A DNA stretch of 64,000 bases from Sabulibacter ruber (GCF_017355955.1 NZ_JAFFID010000001.1:2294001-2358000), one strand, 5' to 3'. Counted from the stretch's first letter, positions 33,397 through 42,525 are shown. Notes: generated by a model not told the origin, from the sequence alone. Program-made: numbers and translations.

Positions 33397-33442
33397 ACAA
33401 GTAAAAGGCCGCCCTTCTGCAGAAGGGCGGCCTTTTACTTGT
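33397..33442 (+). terminator. Intrinsic terminator after the desaturase gene
   Basis: Perfect stem ACAAGTAAAAGGCCGCCCT / AGGGCGGCCTTTTACTTGT with T-tract; also able to serve the convergent DUF418 gene. Confidence 0.93.
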
Positions 33443-33503
33443 AGGCACTTCCTACAAAACTCATCGCCTCCCGGGAAGTAACCTTTAAGCAAATTAACGC
33501 GAC

Positions 33504-34649
33504 TTATCCATTACCTGCTACCTTTCTTAACAAAGCCTCCACAGGACCCCTTCTTCCTGCATTCTTCCATCTTATGGAAAGCCATACCTGAGCGGTAACA
33601 AGCACCAGGTAAATTACTACGGCTTGCCACGGGGCTAACTTGCCGTAAAATCCTAACCCATAATGGTAGAACAAAAGGCTGAAAATCATATTCTGGGCCA
33701 GGTAGTGGGTAAGGGTATACTGACCTAAACTCACCAATGCTCTTTGTAGAAAGCTCCATTGGGAAAGCAATAGAGGGAGCAGCAAATAAAAACCCACTAG
33801 TGCAAAAAAATATAACGTAAAAAGAAGCTGTTTAGCGGTTTCCAGATCTGTAGATACTAAGGATTCACCACGCCAACCAGCAAGATGAAACCAGATTGCT
33901 ATGGTACCCGCAGTAACTACCAGTCCTAAACAACTTTTCTGCACCCATAAATTTTCCTGCAACTTCTTTACCCCACCTCCTCTGGCAAATGCAAAACCCA
34001 ACAGCAAAAAAGAGAAGATCCGGCACATGAATAGCAGGGCTGGCCAACTAAAGAAGCCATGAGTAAATTCCCTCCATCTAACGTGGGTCACTTGCCAAAA
34101 GGCTCCAGAAGAATATACACCTGTTATCCTTTGTGTGAATTCATTCGCTGTCATGTCCTCAACAGAAACCAATCCATTTCCTAAGAAACTGAATAACAAC
34201 AACCCTGCTGCTAAAACATACAAGATCAGGTTGGGGAGTGGTTTTACCAGTAGCAGCAACAAACTCATGAGGGCATACTGGGTCAGAACATCGCCATTCC
34301 AGATAAATAGTACCTGGAGTATTCCCAAGGTCATCAAGATGAGTGATCTACGAAAGAAATAAAATCTCCCCTGCTTTGGCAGGCTTAAGGCCGCCGCCAC
34401 CCCAAACACAAAAGAGAAGATTGGGTAGAATTTACTACGGATGAGCACCATCAGCCCAATGAGAAGCCAGAGGTTCATCCCTTGGGAATACTGAGCTGCG
34501 TAATGGCTAAACGTTGCATTGTGCGTATGAACGGCAAACAGGTTCTCGATGCCAATGCCCAATAATGCAAAACCACGGATCAGATCAATGCTTGATAGTC
34601 TTTCTTGGGGAGAAGTCACCGGTAAATTGGCAGATTGGGACAGTTCCAT
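33504..34649 (-). CDS. DUF418-type multi-spanning membrane protein
   Basis: A 381-residue protein with about nine hydrophobic helices. It opens with RLSSIDLIRGFALLGIGIEN, the hallmark of DUF418/YeiB-like proteins related to membrane acyltransferases of the heparan-alpha-glucosaminide N-acetyltransferase type. The C-terminal part (LGQYTLTHYLAQNMIFSLLFYHYGLGF) is also typical of DUF418. The biochemical activity of this family is not established. It is divergent from the sulfatase-fold gene with 42 nt between start codons, so the two may share control and act together in modifying surface glycolipids; that link is inference. Confidence 0.85.
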   Translation of the reverse strand: MELSQSANLPVTSPQERLSSIDLIRGFALLGIGIENLFAVHTHNATFSHYAAQYSQGMNLWLLIGLMVLIRSKFYPIFSFVFGVAAALSLPKQGRFYFFRRSLILMTLGILQVLFIWNGDVLTQYALMSLLLLLVKPLPNLILYVLAAGLLLFSFLGNGLVSVEDMTANEFTQRITGVYSSGAFWQVTHVRWREFTHGFFSWPALLFMCRIFSFLLLGFAFARGGGVKKLQENLWVQKSCLGLVVTAGTIAIWFHLAGWRGESLVSTDLETAKQLLFTLYFFALVGFYLLLPLLLSQWSFLQRALVSLGQYTLTHYLAQNMIFSLLFYHYGLGFYGKLAPWQAVVIYLVLVTAQVWLSIRWKNAGRRGPVEALLRKVAGNG

Positions 34650-34691
34650 TACCTTCGTTCACAGTTCAAGCCACAAGATACAGGAAAATCA

Positions 34692-36350
34692 ATGAGGCAA
34701 CGCCTTTCGCAGCATGCCCTGCTTCTCTGCTTTGGGATTTTTCTCTTATTCGGGCTCTACATAGCTACAGTGGAAATGCGCCCCGGACGGCTGTATTTCA
34801 TTGTCACTTACCTTCTTTTTCAAGATAGCCTAGCCAGGTTGCTCATATACCTGTTGGTGGTTGCAGCCTCCTTACTAGGACTGCTCTTCCTGTTTTTCAA
34901 CAAAAGCCGAACTCTGTGCTTAACTGGTTTAGCCCTGTATGTACCGTGCTTGGCGGTAAGCCTGACCTACAGGTTTATAAGTGGCTATAACTTCATGTAT
35001 CCCGATGCGGTACTAGCCTGGAATAACCTAGCCTTGGCAGACACAGCCATCCAGAACTTTTCCTGGCAGATAGTGGCCGCACTTATCTGCTCTTTGATCG
35101 TAATGATTTTGATCCAATGGGCCAGAAGACGCACCACATGGCGAGCCCCAATCTGGTCTGCATTGCTCGTGCCTTTTACTGGCCTTGCGGTTTTTCTGCT
35201 TATCAAGCGTACCACGGGCATTGTGGATGATTTTCCGGCCCTATACCGGGTACCTCTGACTGTTCTTGCCGTTGCTTCTGATCAACTACCTCAGCCAGTC
35301 CGTACTCCGGTGTCTGTCTCACCTGCAACTTCAGGAGTACCCCATCTTTTCTTAGTGGTAGATGAAAGTATTACTGCTACGGAACTCACGTTGCACCAAC
35401 CTCAGCTTCCAACCACTCCTTTCCTTTATTCTATAAGAGATCAGCTCCTGGATTTTGGCATTGCCAGTTCTTTCACTAACCAGAGCGCCGGCTCTAATAT
35501 TGCATTAATGAGTGGGACTCGCCCCGAAGACATGCCTGATACGGCTTACAAAACCTTTTCCCGTACTAATCTTTTCCAGTTCGCTCAAAAAGCCGGATAC
35601 ACAACTTACTACATAGATGCTCAGCAAGGCGGAAACGGTTTGCAGAACTTTATGAGTCCGGAGGATCTGAAGTATATTGACCATGTAGAGCGCCCAGGGG
35701 CAGTTCATCCAGACACGCCCTATCACCAACGGGATATGTTAGTGGCAAAGCGGTTAGCGGAACTGGCTAAATCACCCAAAAAGATATTTGCCTATGTGGT
35801 GAAAGCCGGTGCCCACTGGCCCTACGCCCGCACCTATCCACAAGATTCTACCTTCTTCGCCCCGGTGCTTTCCCCCCGGAGCATTTACAAGGACAAGGAG
35901 CGTACTCTTAACACCTACCATAATGCTGTCAGGTGGACCGTGGATCAGTTTTGGCGCCGTTTGATGGGAAACATCACCAAAACAGACAGCACGGTTATTC
36001 TCTACACTTCAGACCACGGGCAGAACCTGACACAGGCCGGCATCAGTATTGCCCATGCCTCGGTTCATGAGACTTCTCCACAAGAAGCTGCCGTACCTTT
36101 GTGGATCTGGGATCCAAACCAACTCACCGGAAAATCACCTGCCACTGCATACAGGAAGGGCTACAGCCATGCCCACATTTTCCCTACGTTGCTTCTGCTC
36201 CAGGGCTATTCACCTGTCTGGGTCAGAAAGCACTATGGCCCTACCCTTTTAGACAAAGACCTGGCGCCTATCTCTAAAAGAACTTTCCTGGCGGGAGATT
36301 TATTTGGCCGGGGAGCGCATAGCCTTATTCCCTTTGAGTACGCATTCTAA
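34692..36350 (+). CDS. Phosphoethanolamine-transferase-like (EptA-type) sulfatase-fold membrane protein
   Basis: A 552-residue protein with four or five N-terminal transmembrane helices (to about residue 180) and a periplasmic alkaline-phosphatase-fold domain. Metal-site motifs are VVDESIT (about 222-228) and TSDHGQNL (about 440). The YVVKAGAHWPYARTYP stretch matches the His/Pro motif of phosphoethanolamine transferases. The usual nucleophile Thr region reads NQSAGSNIALMSG, so Ser may serve instead. It probably modifies lipid A or another surface glycan. The frame is open from TTG 34635, but ATG at 34692 avoids overlap with the divergent gene. Confidence 0.85.
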   Translation: MRQRLSQHALLLCFGIFLLFGLYIATVEMRPGRLYFIVTYLLFQDSLARLLIYLLVVAASLLGLLFLFFNKSRTLCLTGLALYVPCLAVSLTYRFISGYNFMYPDAVLAWNNLALADTAIQNFSWQIVAALICSLIVMILIQWARRRTTWRAPIWSALLVPFTGLAVFLLIKRTTGIVDDFPALYRVPLTVLAVASDQLPQPVRTPVSVSPATSGVPHLFLVVDESITATELTLHQPQLPTTPFLYSIRDQLLDFGIASSFTNQSAGSNIALMSGTRPEDMPDTAYKTFSRTNLFQFAQKAGYTTYYIDAQQGGNGLQNFMSPEDLKYIDHVERPGAVHPDTPYHQRDMLVAKRLAELAKSPKKIFAYVVKAGAHWPYARTYPQDSTFFAPVLSPRSIYKDKERTLNTYHNAVRWTVDQFWRRLMGNITKTDSTVILYTSDHGQNLTQAGISIAHASVHETSPQEAAVPLWIWDPNQLTGKSPATAYRKGYSHAHIFPTLLLLQGYSPVWVRKHYGPTLLDKDLAPISKRTFLAGDLFGRGAHSLIPFEYAF

Positions 36351-36371
36351 ACCACTTACCAGGTGAAAGCC

Positions 36372-36407
36372 GTTTTAGGCCAATTTTGCTTTAAACAAGG
36401 AGAAAAC
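36372..36407. repeat. 36-nt dispersed palindrome, copy 15
   Basis: GTTTTAGGCCAATTTTGC left, right half degraded but ends GAAAAC. It lies 21 nt after the sulfatase-fold gene stop and upstream of the rpsP promoter. Confidence 0.75.
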
Positions 36408-36475
36408 AACAGGTACATTCTCCTTTCTGAACTATTCTCATCCACAATTCATTAGCACAATAAGAATTATTGCCG

Positions 36476-36483
36476 TATCTTTG
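36476..36483 (+). promoter_or_regulatory. -7 promoter box (TATCTTTG) of the rpsP operon
   Basis: TAnnTTTG match about 46 nt upstream of rpsP, in an A/T-rich setting expected of a ribosomal-protein promoter. Confidence 0.72.
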
Positions 36484-36528
36484 CGGCCCAATGCCGGACG
36501 GGTTCCGGCGCTTTAACAAAAGTTAACT

Positions 36529-37077
36529 ATGGCTGTTAAAATCAGACTGGCCCGCAGAGGCCGCAAAAAAGCTGCTATGTATGATATCGTAGTAGCTGAC
36601 GCTCGTGCACCACGTGATGGTCGCTTCATCGAGAAATTGGGTACTTACAACCCATTAACAAACCCTGCCTCTATCAACTTCAACGAAGACAAAGCGTTGG
36701 CTTGGGTATTGAAAGGCGCACAACCAACTGACACCGTGAAGGCTATGCTTTCTTACACTGGTGTTATGTTCAGAAAACACCTGCAAATTGGTGTATTGAA
36801 AGGTGCTATCACCCAAGAGCAAGCCGATACTCGTTTTGCTGAGTGGAAAGCTGCCAAAGAAGCTAAAATCACAGGTAAGAGAGAGCGTCTGAGCACTGAG
36901 AAATCTGCCAGACAACAAGCTGCTCTGGAAGCTGAGGCAAAAGTAAACGCTGCCCGTGCTGAGGCCCTGCGTGCAAGAACTGCTGAGGCTGAAGCGGCCA
37001 ACGCTCCTGCTGCAGAAGGCGACGCTACCGAAGGTGCTGATGCTCCTGCCGCTGACGCTACTGAAGAACAAGCTTAA
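36529..37077 (+). CDS. rpsP: 30S ribosomal protein S16 with extended C-terminal tail
   Basis: The N-terminal 80-90 residues are standard S16 ([40 protein letters not shown]). It binds 16S rRNA and helps assemble the small subunit. The remaining 95 or so residues form a Lys/Glu helix and an Ala/Glu-rich acidic tail ([20 protein letters not shown]), an extension often seen in Bacteroidota S16 and making the protein about twice the E. coli length. Codon use is highly biased, unlike most neighbouring genes. It is first of the rpsP-rimM-trmD-rplS cluster. Confidence 0.97.
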   Translation: MAVKIRLARRGRKKAAMYDIVVADARAPRDGRFIEKLGTYNPLTNPASINFNEDKALAWVLKGAQPTDTVKAMLSYTGVMFRKHLQIGVLKGAITQEQADTRFAEWKAAKEAKITGKRERLSTEKSARQQAALEAEAKVNAARAEALRARTAEAEAANAPAAEGDATEGADAPAADATEEQA

Positions 37078-37088
37078 TTTTACTAGCC

Positions 37089-37682
37089 ATGACGTTAGAC
37101 GCATGCTTCCAGTTGGGGTATATTGTGAAGACGCATGGCACCAAAGGCCAGGTAGTCACGTTCTTTGACGTTGACTTTCCGGAAGAGTACGATGAATTGG
37201 AATCAGTCTTCCTGTTGATCAACGGGAAACTGGTTCCTTTTTTCATTGATGACCTGATTCCCCAGGACAAAGGCCGCAGCATCATCAAGTTTGAAGATGT
37301 GAACACGGTGCAAGATGCGGAGAAGCTCAAAGGCGTAGCCCTGTACCTGCCCCTGAACCAACTCCCAGAGCTGGAAGAAGACCAATTCTACTTCCATGAG
37401 GTGATAGGCTACACAGTGGTAGACAAGGAACTAGGTCAACTGGGCACGGTCCAAACGTTTTATGACTTGCCTAACCAGGATCTGCTGGCCATGGAATACC
37501 AGGGCCATGAAATCTTGATTCCGGTGCAGGACGAGATCATTGAACGAACCGACCGGACCGAGCGCAAACTCTACGTGAACCTGCCCGAAGGCCTGCTGGA
37601 CATCTACACCAAGCCCTCTAACCGCATAGAAGAGGAACCACCGCTGGAAGGAGAGGACGACGAAGACGATGACGCGGTTTGA
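37089..37682 (+). CDS. rimM: 16S rRNA processing protein RimM
   Basis: A 197-residue assembly factor for the head of the 30S subunit. The N-terminal beta-barrel contains the typical [15 protein letters not shown] start, and the PRC-barrel C-terminal domain is visible around [21 protein letters not shown] and [17 protein letters not shown] Bacteroidota-style acidic tail ([17 protein letters not shown]) ends the protein. The start is 11 nt after the rpsP stop, and the 3' end overlaps trmD by 14 nt. Confidence 0.96.
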   Translation: MTLDACFQLGYIVKTHGTKGQVVTFFDVDFPEEYDELESVFLLINGKLVPFFIDDLIPQDKGRSIIKFEDVNTVQDAEKLKGVALYLPLNQLPELEEDQFYFHEVIGYTVVDKELGQLGTVQTFYDLPNQDLLAMEYQGHEILIPVQDEIIERTDRTERKLYVNLPEGLLDIYTKPSNRIEEEPPLEGEDDEDDDAV

Positions 37683-38358
37683 TATCATTACCTGCCAGCC
37701 CCACCTGCTCACCGGCCCTTTTGACCACTCTATTTTAAAAAGAGCCCAGGACAAAGGTCTGGTGGAAGTACACCTGCACGATCTGCGCAAATACGCCATC
37801 AACAAGCACGGTCAGATTGATGACTACGCTTTTGGCGGCGGTGCCGGCATGGTGCTCATGATTGAGCCCATTGCCAAGTGCATCAGGGAACTGCAGGCCC
37901 AGCGCACCTATGACGCGGTCATTTACATGACCCCAGACGGACAGACACTTAACCAGCCCATGGCCAACCGGTTGTCTCTGCTGCAGAACATCATCATTCT
38001 GTGCGGACACTACAAAGGCGTGGACCAACGCGTGCGTGATCTGTTTGTGACCCACGAGATCAGCATTGGGGATTACGTTCTCTCTGGCGGGGAACTGGCC
38101 GCCGCAGTGCTGGCAGACTCGCTCATCCGGCTCATCCCGGGCGTGCTGAACGATGAGAGCAGTGCGCTCTCAGACTCGTTCCAGGACAACCTGTTGGCTC
38201 CGCCCGTGTACTCCAGACCCGCTGATTTTGAAGGACATACCGTTCCTGAGATTCTACTGTCTGGGAATACTCCTAAAGTGGAAGAGTGGCGGTTTGAGCA
38301 AGCGGTACAGCGCACCAGGCAACTGAGGCCTGATTTACTGCGCGATGAAAAAATTTAG
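37669..38358 (+). CDS. trmD: tRNA (guanine-N1)-methyltransferase TrmD
   Basis: TrmD methylates G37 of tRNAs with S-adenosylmethionine to prevent frameshifting; it is usually essential. This 229-residue SPOUT protein has [12 protein letters not shown] at the N-terminus, [13 protein letters not shown], the [11 protein letters not shown] segment, and the knot motif [18 protein letters not shown]. The catalytic region and RPADFEG end are standard. It overlaps rimM by 14 nt, which indicates translational coupling. Confidence 0.97.
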   Translation: MTRFDIITCQPHLLTGPFDHSILKRAQDKGLVEVHLHDLRKYAINKHGQIDDYAFGGGAGMVLMIEPIAKCIRELQAQRTYDAVIYMTPDGQTLNQPMANRLSLLQNIIILCGHYKGVDQRVRDLFVTHEISIGDYVLSGGELAAAVLADSLIRLIPGVLNDESSALSDSFQDNLLAPPVYSRPADFEGHTVPEILLSGNTPKVEEWRFEQAVQRTRQLRPDLLRDEKI

Positions 38359-38391
38359 TACTTGTTGATTTACAATTAGAAAAATAACGTC

Positions 38392-38399
38392 TATATTTG
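38392..38399 (+). promoter_or_regulatory. -7 promoter box (TATATTTG) for rplS
   Basis: TAnnTTTG match in the 83-nt trmD-rplS gap, with a TTG about 24 nt upstream; suggests an internal promoter giving extra rplS transcript. Confidence 0.65.
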
Positions 38400-38441
38400 C
38401 ACTCCGATTTTTGCAGATAAAATAGACACTATACTATAGTC

Positions 38442-38795
38442 ATGAGCGATTTAATTAAATTAGTAGAGCAGGAACTCGCTGAGAAGCGTGCGTCTATCCC
38501 TGCTTTCTCTGCTGGCGACACCGTGAATATTCACGTTAAAATCCGTGAGGGTAACAAAGAGCGTATCCAGCAATTCCAAGGCGTGGTGTTGCAACGCAGA
38601 AACTCTGGTGCTAGCGAGACTTTCACTGTAAGAAAAGTGTCTAACCAAATTGGTACCGAGCGTATTTTCCCAATCCTTTCTCCAAACATTGAGAAAATTG
38701 AGGTAATCCGCAGAGGTAAAGTGAGAAGAGCTCGTCTGTTCTACTTAAGAGGTCTTTCTGGTAAAGCATCTCGTATCAAAGAAAAAAGAAGCTAA
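38442..38795 (+). CDS. rplS: 50S ribosomal protein L19
   Basis: A 117-residue large-subunit protein at the 30S-50S interface. [72 protein letters not shown] are the known L19 signature stretches. Biased codon use matches rpsP. It is last in the classical cluster, with its own -7 box and a strong terminator behind it. Confidence 0.97.
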   Translation: MSDLIKLVEQELAEKRASIPAFSAGDTVNIHVKIREGNKERIQQFQGVVLQRRNSGASETFTVRKVSNQIGTERIFPILSPNIEKIEVIRRGKVRRARLFYLRGLSGKASRIKEKRS

Positions 38796-38831
38796 GCCAT
38801 ACCGTTTTAGTTTTTCCATAGTTTTAGTTTC

Positions 38832-38864
38832 AAAGAAAGCCGGTCCCAAAGACCGGCTTTCTTT
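38832..38864 (+). terminator. Intrinsic terminator of the rpsP operon
   Basis: AAAGAAAGCCGGTC / GACCGGCTTTCTTT stem with a 5-nt loop, 36 nt after rplS. Confidence 0.93.
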
Positions 38865-38961
38865 ATTGCCCAACCTTTTTAGGTTTTCTCTCCTTCTGAT
38901 TGATAAAAACTAAGATGTTGAAACGCTAGAACGAAGAGAATCAAAGCAACGCTGAAGGTTT

Positions 38962-38997
38962 ATTTTGAGCCTAATTTCGGAGAAAAGCACCTAAAAC
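38962..38997. repeat. 36-nt dispersed palindrome, copy 16
   Basis: ATTTTGAGCCTAATTTCG left, AGAAAAGCACCTAAAAC right; between rplS and the SDR gene. Confidence 0.82.
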
Positions 38998-39081
38998 AGA
39001 ACATAGGGCCCCACTCCTTTTCCTTCTGCGTATTTCTGCGTACAATTAGGTTCTTAAACCATCTTTTCAAGTAAAAAGCAA

Positions 39082-39855
39082 ATGCAGAACAACCGTTGGA
39101 GACTAGACGGTCGCCGGGCCCTGGTAACCGGAGGCACCAAAGGCATAGGCGCCGCCATTGCCGAAGAGTTACTGAACCTGGGTGCCGAAGTCTTGATTGT
39201 AGCCCGCAAAGAACTGGAAGTGAACCAGGCCGTGACCGATTGGCGCAGCCGTGGACTGAACGCCTCGGGTATGGTGGCCGACGTGAGCCAGGCCGCCGAC
39301 CGCCTCAACCTGATCCAACTGGTGGAGAACACCTGGGGCGCCCTTGATATTCTGGTGAACAACGTGGGCACCAATATCCGCAAGAAAATTGGCGAGTACA
39401 CCCCTGAAGAATACAGCTACCTGCTGAACACCAACCTCACCTCGGCCTTTGAGTTGTGTCGCCTGTCCCATCCTTTTCTGCGGGAGTCTCCGCAGGGCAA
39501 CGTGGTGAATGTGTCCTCGGTGGCGGGTCTGGGGCACGTGCGCACCGGGGCTATCTACGGCATGACCAAAGCCGCTCTGGTCCAGCTCACCAAAAACCTG
39601 GCCGGCGAATGGGCTCCTGACGGGATCAGGGTGAACTGCGTGGCGCCTTGGTACATCAGAACGCCGCTGGCCGAGCAGGTGCTGCAGAACCAAGAGTACC
39701 TGGAAAGCGTGCTCAGCCGCACTCCCACCCGCACCATTGGCAACCCCGAGGATTGTGCCGCGGCCGTAGCCTTCCTCTGCATGCCGGCTGCCGCTTATAT
39801 AACGGGGCAGTGCATTGCCGTGGACGGGGGCATGAGCATCAACCTATTCGGATAA
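39082..39855 (+). CDS. SDR family NAD(P)-dependent oxidoreductase (tropinone-reductase-like)
   Basis: A 257-residue classical short-chain dehydrogenase. The dinucleotide loop is TGGTKGIG (residues about 17-24), NNVG is present, the catalytic Ser lies in VSSVAG, and the YGMTK pair places Tyr 159 and Lys 163. The [13 protein letters not shown] segment and a 3' [11 protein letters not shown] end are typical. The basic residue after the first beta-strand (VARKE) suggests NADPH preference. Similar proteins are annotated as tropinone reductases, but the real substrate is unknown. The gene is monocistronic. Confidence 0.92.
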   Translation: MQNNRWRLDGRRALVTGGTKGIGAAIAEELLNLGAEVLIVARKELEVNQAVTDWRSRGLNASGMVADVSQAADRLNLIQLVENTWGALDILVNNVGTNIRKKIGEYTPEEYSYLLNTNLTSAFELCRLSHPFLRESPQGNVVNVSSVAGLGHVRTGAIYGMTKAALVQLTKNLAGEWAPDGIRVNCVAPWYIRTPLAEQVLQNQEYLESVLSRTPTRTIGNPEDCAAAVAFLCMPAAAYITGQCIAVDGGMSINLFG

Positions 39856-39874
39856 TCTATTCAAAACTTCCTAT

Positions 39875-39921
39875 AAACAGAAAGTCCTCCTTGGTATCTT
39901 CTAAGGAGGACTTTCTGTTTT
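39875..39921 (+). terminator. Intrinsic terminator after the SDR gene
   Basis: AAACAGAAAGTCCTCCTT stem with AAGGAGGACTTTCTGTTTT; T-tract merges into the next palindrome. Confidence 0.92.
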
Positions 39922-39952
39922 AGGGCTATTTTGCCAGGTTCAGGTCAAAATC
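39917..39952. repeat. 36-nt dispersed palindrome, copy 17
   Basis: GTTTTAGGGCTATTTTGCC left, weaker right half ending CAAAATC. It runs to within 5 nt of the ATP-grasp stop codon. Confidence 0.75.
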
Positions 39953-39957
39953 TTCTG

Positions 39958-40827
39958 CTACAGCAACTGCTTTAACGCTTGATAATAGTTCTCCAACGCA
40001 TCCGGATGGGTGTGCAGGAACAGGAACGGCTCAATTAACTCCAGTTCCATCAACTGCAGCTCCTCTCCTACCGCCACGCCGTCTACGCGGGCGTAAAGAC
40101 AGCCTTGCGCGAAGGTATCCACCAGTTTCTGGGCCTGCGGCAACAGGTGCGCCGGGGCTTCCTGCGGATGGATGGTGCCCCCAAAGAAATGCTGCACCCT
40201 GAAATCGCCGGACTTAGCCGATTTGAGCAGACAGTGGCTGTATTTCCCGTTGAAGAACAGGAACGACCACTCGCCCTCTTCCTGAATCTGCGGCATGAAA
40301 GGTTGGGCCAGAAAATCTTCATCGGCCAGGAGCTCCTGCAGTTTGGGCACCACTTGCTCCACTTCTTCCTGAGGCACAATGAACGTGTTCTTCGCGCCAC
40401 CGCTCACGCTGGGCTTGATGATCAGTTTACTTGTCTGGAAAAGGTCAAAGTATTGCTCTAACTGTACTTCCACGCCTCTTTTCAGCAGGGCAGTAGGCAC
40501 GGTGGGCAGACCCGCTTTGGCTACGTCTAAGAGGTAGTGTTTATCGGCGTTCCAGCGCACGGTGGCGAGCGGATTCAAGGTGCGTACGCCCAGAGTTTCC
40601 ATGCGGTCCAGCCAGGCGCTGAACTGGGGAAATTTATCAAAGTAGTCCCAAGGCGATTTGAAGATGGCCAGATCGTATTGCTGCCAGTTTACGGCAGGGT
40701 TATCCCACACCTCAGGGGTGATGTCCAGGCCTTTAGAAGTCAGAAAATCGGTGAGCAGCCCGTCTTCCGAGCCGCTTAATGAGCCATAACTGGTAATGGC
40801 GTCATAGGTAACTAATGCTAGTTTCAA
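39958..40827 (-). CDS. ATP-grasp domain protein (RimK/glutathione-synthetase-like)
   Basis: A 289-residue protein with the ATP-grasp layout: an N-terminal pre-ATP domain (LALVTYDAI, YDLAIFKSPWDYF), a central lid with KLIIKPSVSGGAKNTF binding the phosphates, and a C-terminal metal site (ARVDGVAVGEELQLMELELIEP, where Asp and Glu would bind magnesium). Such enzymes join a carboxylate to an amine through acyl phosphate. The closest impression is of the RimK-like/cycloserine-synthetase-type proteins; the substrate is unknown. It lies in a two-gene minus-strand stretch with the downstream M20 hydrolase, separated by a palindrome. Confidence 0.85.
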   Translation of the reverse strand: MKLALVTYDAITSYGSLSGSEDGLLTDFLTSKGLDITPEVWDNPAVNWQQYDLAIFKSPWDYFDKFPQFSAWLDRMETLGVRTLNPLATVRWNADKHYLLDVAKAGLPTVPTALLKRGVEVQLEQYFDLFQTSKLIIKPSVSGGAKNTFIVPQEEVEQVVPKLQELLADEDFLAQPFMPQIQEEGEWSFLFFNGKYSHCLLKSAKSGDFRVQHFFGGTIHPQEAPAHLLPQAQKLVDTFAQGCLYARVDGVAVGEELQLMELELIEPFLFLHTHPDALENYYQALKQLL

Positions 40828-40898
40828 AGGTGATAAAGTAATGTGTTGTCTTTTTGTCTACGCCAGCCAAATTAGAGGTACCTGGCTTCTGTAAATCT

Positions 40899-40934
40899 GT
40901 TTTAAGGCTATTTTCCTGAATTGGGGCTTGAATC
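40899..40934. repeat. 36-nt dispersed palindrome, copy 18 (spans a stop codon)
   Basis: GTTTTAAGGCTATTTTCC left, TTGGGGCTTGAATC right. It covers the stop codon and the last eight or so codons of the M20 hydrolase gene. Confidence 0.75.
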
Positions 40935-42266
40935 AGCTTTCTTCAAAGGATTGTTGAGGTAATCCACCGCCAGGTTAGCCAGCGCCCGCACGCCCAGTTT
41001 CAGGCCGCTTTCCTCTATGTAGAAATCCGGGGTGTGATGCGAGGGGGCTTTGGCGGGATCTGCACCTTTGGGCATGCCGCCCAGGAAGAGGTACAGCCCC
41101 GGTATTCTTTGCTGAAAGTAGGCGTAGTCCTCGGCAATGGTCACAGGCTTGGTGAGTTTCACCTGGTTTACGCCCGCCACGCGCTGCAAAGAAGGCAGCA
41201 TGTGCGCGGTGAGGGCCTCGTGGTTGTAGGTAACGGGCGTCATTTCCTGGATAGAAACCTCGGCGGTAGCACCCGCGCCGGTGGCGATGCTGGTGGCCGT
41301 CTGCTTCAGCCGCTCATGTATTTGCTGCTGCATGGGCACATCCAGCGCCCGGATGGTCCCGATCATCTCCACCTGCGTAGGCACAATGTTGGCGCGAACG
41401 CCGCCGTTGATAGCGCCCACCGTCACGATGGCCGCCGCATTGGTCAGGTCTACCTGGCGGCTCACAATGGTCTGCAAAGCGGTGACAATGTACGCCGAGG
41501 TGACTACCGGGTCCACGCCCATCCAGGGGGTACCGCCGTGCGCCTGCTGGCCTTTTACAATAATCTTGAAGTTATCTGAGCTGGCCATCATGCCCTGCGG
41601 CCGATAGGTAATGGTACCCACTTCCACGTCTGAGCGGATGTGCAGCCCGAACATGGCATCAACCTTAGGGTTCTCCAGCACGCCTTCCTGCACCATCAGC
41701 CTCGCGCCGCCCACCTGTCCGGGAGCGGAACCTTCCTCAGCGGGCTGAAACACGAATTTAACCGTGCCCTTCAGGTCTTTCTTCACGCTGCTCAGCACCT
41801 CGGCTACGCCCATGAGCATGGCTACGTGCGCATCGTGGCCGCAGGCGTGCATCACGCCTACTTGCTGCCCCTCAAAGGTGGTTTTCACTTTAGACGCGAA
41901 CGGCAGGTTGTGGGTGTTGTTCTCCGTCACCGGCAAAGCATCCATGTCGGCGCGCAGGGCCACTACGGGTCCGGGCTGACCGCCTTTCAGGATGCCTACC
42001 ACACCGGTTCTGGCTACGCCGGTTTTCACCTCCAGCCCTAGGGCCTTAAGATGCTTCGCGATTTTCTCAGCGGTTTTCACCTCAAAGTTGCCCAGTTCTG
42101 GGTTTTGGTGCAGGTCTCTACGCCACTGGATGACCTTCGGCTCCACCTTATCGGCGAGCTGGTCCAGTTGGGTTTGTACGCCCGAGGTTTGAGCTTTACC
42201 CCCGAGGGATAAACTTAGGCACCCGGTCAGAAGGAGCAGGGTTTTAAATGTATGTATTCTGAACAT
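40908..42266 (-). CDS. Secreted M20 family amidohydrolase, copy 1
   Basis: A 452-residue protein with a signal peptide (LLLLTGCLSLSLGGKAQ) and the M20D (IAA-amino-acid hydrolase/hippurate hydrolase) fold. Metal-ligand motifs are HACGHDAHVAML (about 138), EEGSAPGQVGGA with Glu-Glu, the FGLHIRSDVEVG His and a C-terminal SHHTPDF. The dimerisation domain covers about 215-330. It would cleave N-acyl amino acids or related amides in the periplasm. A second, closely similar gene lies about 3.5 kb away on the same strand. The 3' end overlaps a palindrome, which encodes its last residues. Confidence 0.92.
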   Translation of the reverse strand: MFRIHTFKTLLLLTGCLSLSLGGKAQTSGVQTQLDQLADKVEPKVIQWRRDLHQNPELGNFEVKTAEKIAKHLKALGLEVKTGVARTGVVGILKGGQPGPVVALRADMDALPVTENNTHNLPFASKVKTTFEGQQVGVMHACGHDAHVAMLMGVAEVLSSVKKDLKGTVKFVFQPAEEGSAPGQVGGARLMVQEGVLENPKVDAMFGLHIRSDVEVGTITYRPQGMMASSDNFKIIVKGQQAHGGTPWMGVDPVVTSAYIVTALQTIVSRQVDLTNAAAIVTVGAINGGVRANIVPTQVEMIGTIRALDVPMQQQIHERLKQTATSIATGAGATAEVSIQEMTPVTYNHEALTAHMLPSLQRVAGVNQVKLTKPVTIAEDYAYFQQRIPGLYLFLGGMPKGADPAKAPSHHTPDFYIEESGLKLGVRALANLAVDYLNNPLKKADSSPNSGK

Positions 42267-42279
42267 GAGATTCCGGTTG

Positions 42280-42314
42280 GTTTTGAGCCGCTTTGGGTAA
42301 AGTAGCCCTAAAAC
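42280..42314. repeat. 36-nt dispersed palindrome, copy 19 (35 nt)
   Basis: GTTTTGAGCCGCTTTGGG left, AAGTAGCCCTAAAAC right. It lies directly between a -7 box and the M20 start codon, 13 nt from the start, so it should be in the 5' leader. Confidence 0.85.
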
Positions 42315-42315
42315 A

Positions 42316-42323
42316 CAAAAGTA
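42316..42323 (-). promoter_or_regulatory. -7 promoter box (TACTTTTG) for the M20 gene
   Basis: TAnnTTTG match on the minus strand, about 50 nt before the start codon. Confidence 0.6.
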
Positions 42324-42525
42324 CGGCGTGCGGTTGGGAAAAGGAATTTAGCAGCAGAGTTAACTACCTCTGGGCAGAGAAGAAATACCGGTGAAAAGCC
42401 AAGTTGCTTACGGAGGAACTCAATTGATTTTATCCAAATAACTCTTCAACAGAATTCATCCACTAAGCTTACTAGAATTTATTTAAGACAAATTCAGAAT
42501 TGATTTACTTTAGAAACATTCAAAT

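Noticed and set aside
38359..38441. tRNA or other small RNA gene between trmD and rplS
   Set aside because: No cloverleaf or conserved structure; the gap contains only a promoter-like box. I saw no tRNA anywhere in the window.
39082..39855. SDR as the sepiapterin reductase missing from a tetrahydrobiopterin pathway
   Set aside because: It is 20 kb from the PTPS-folE pair and its sequence looks like a generic tropinone-reductase-type SDR.
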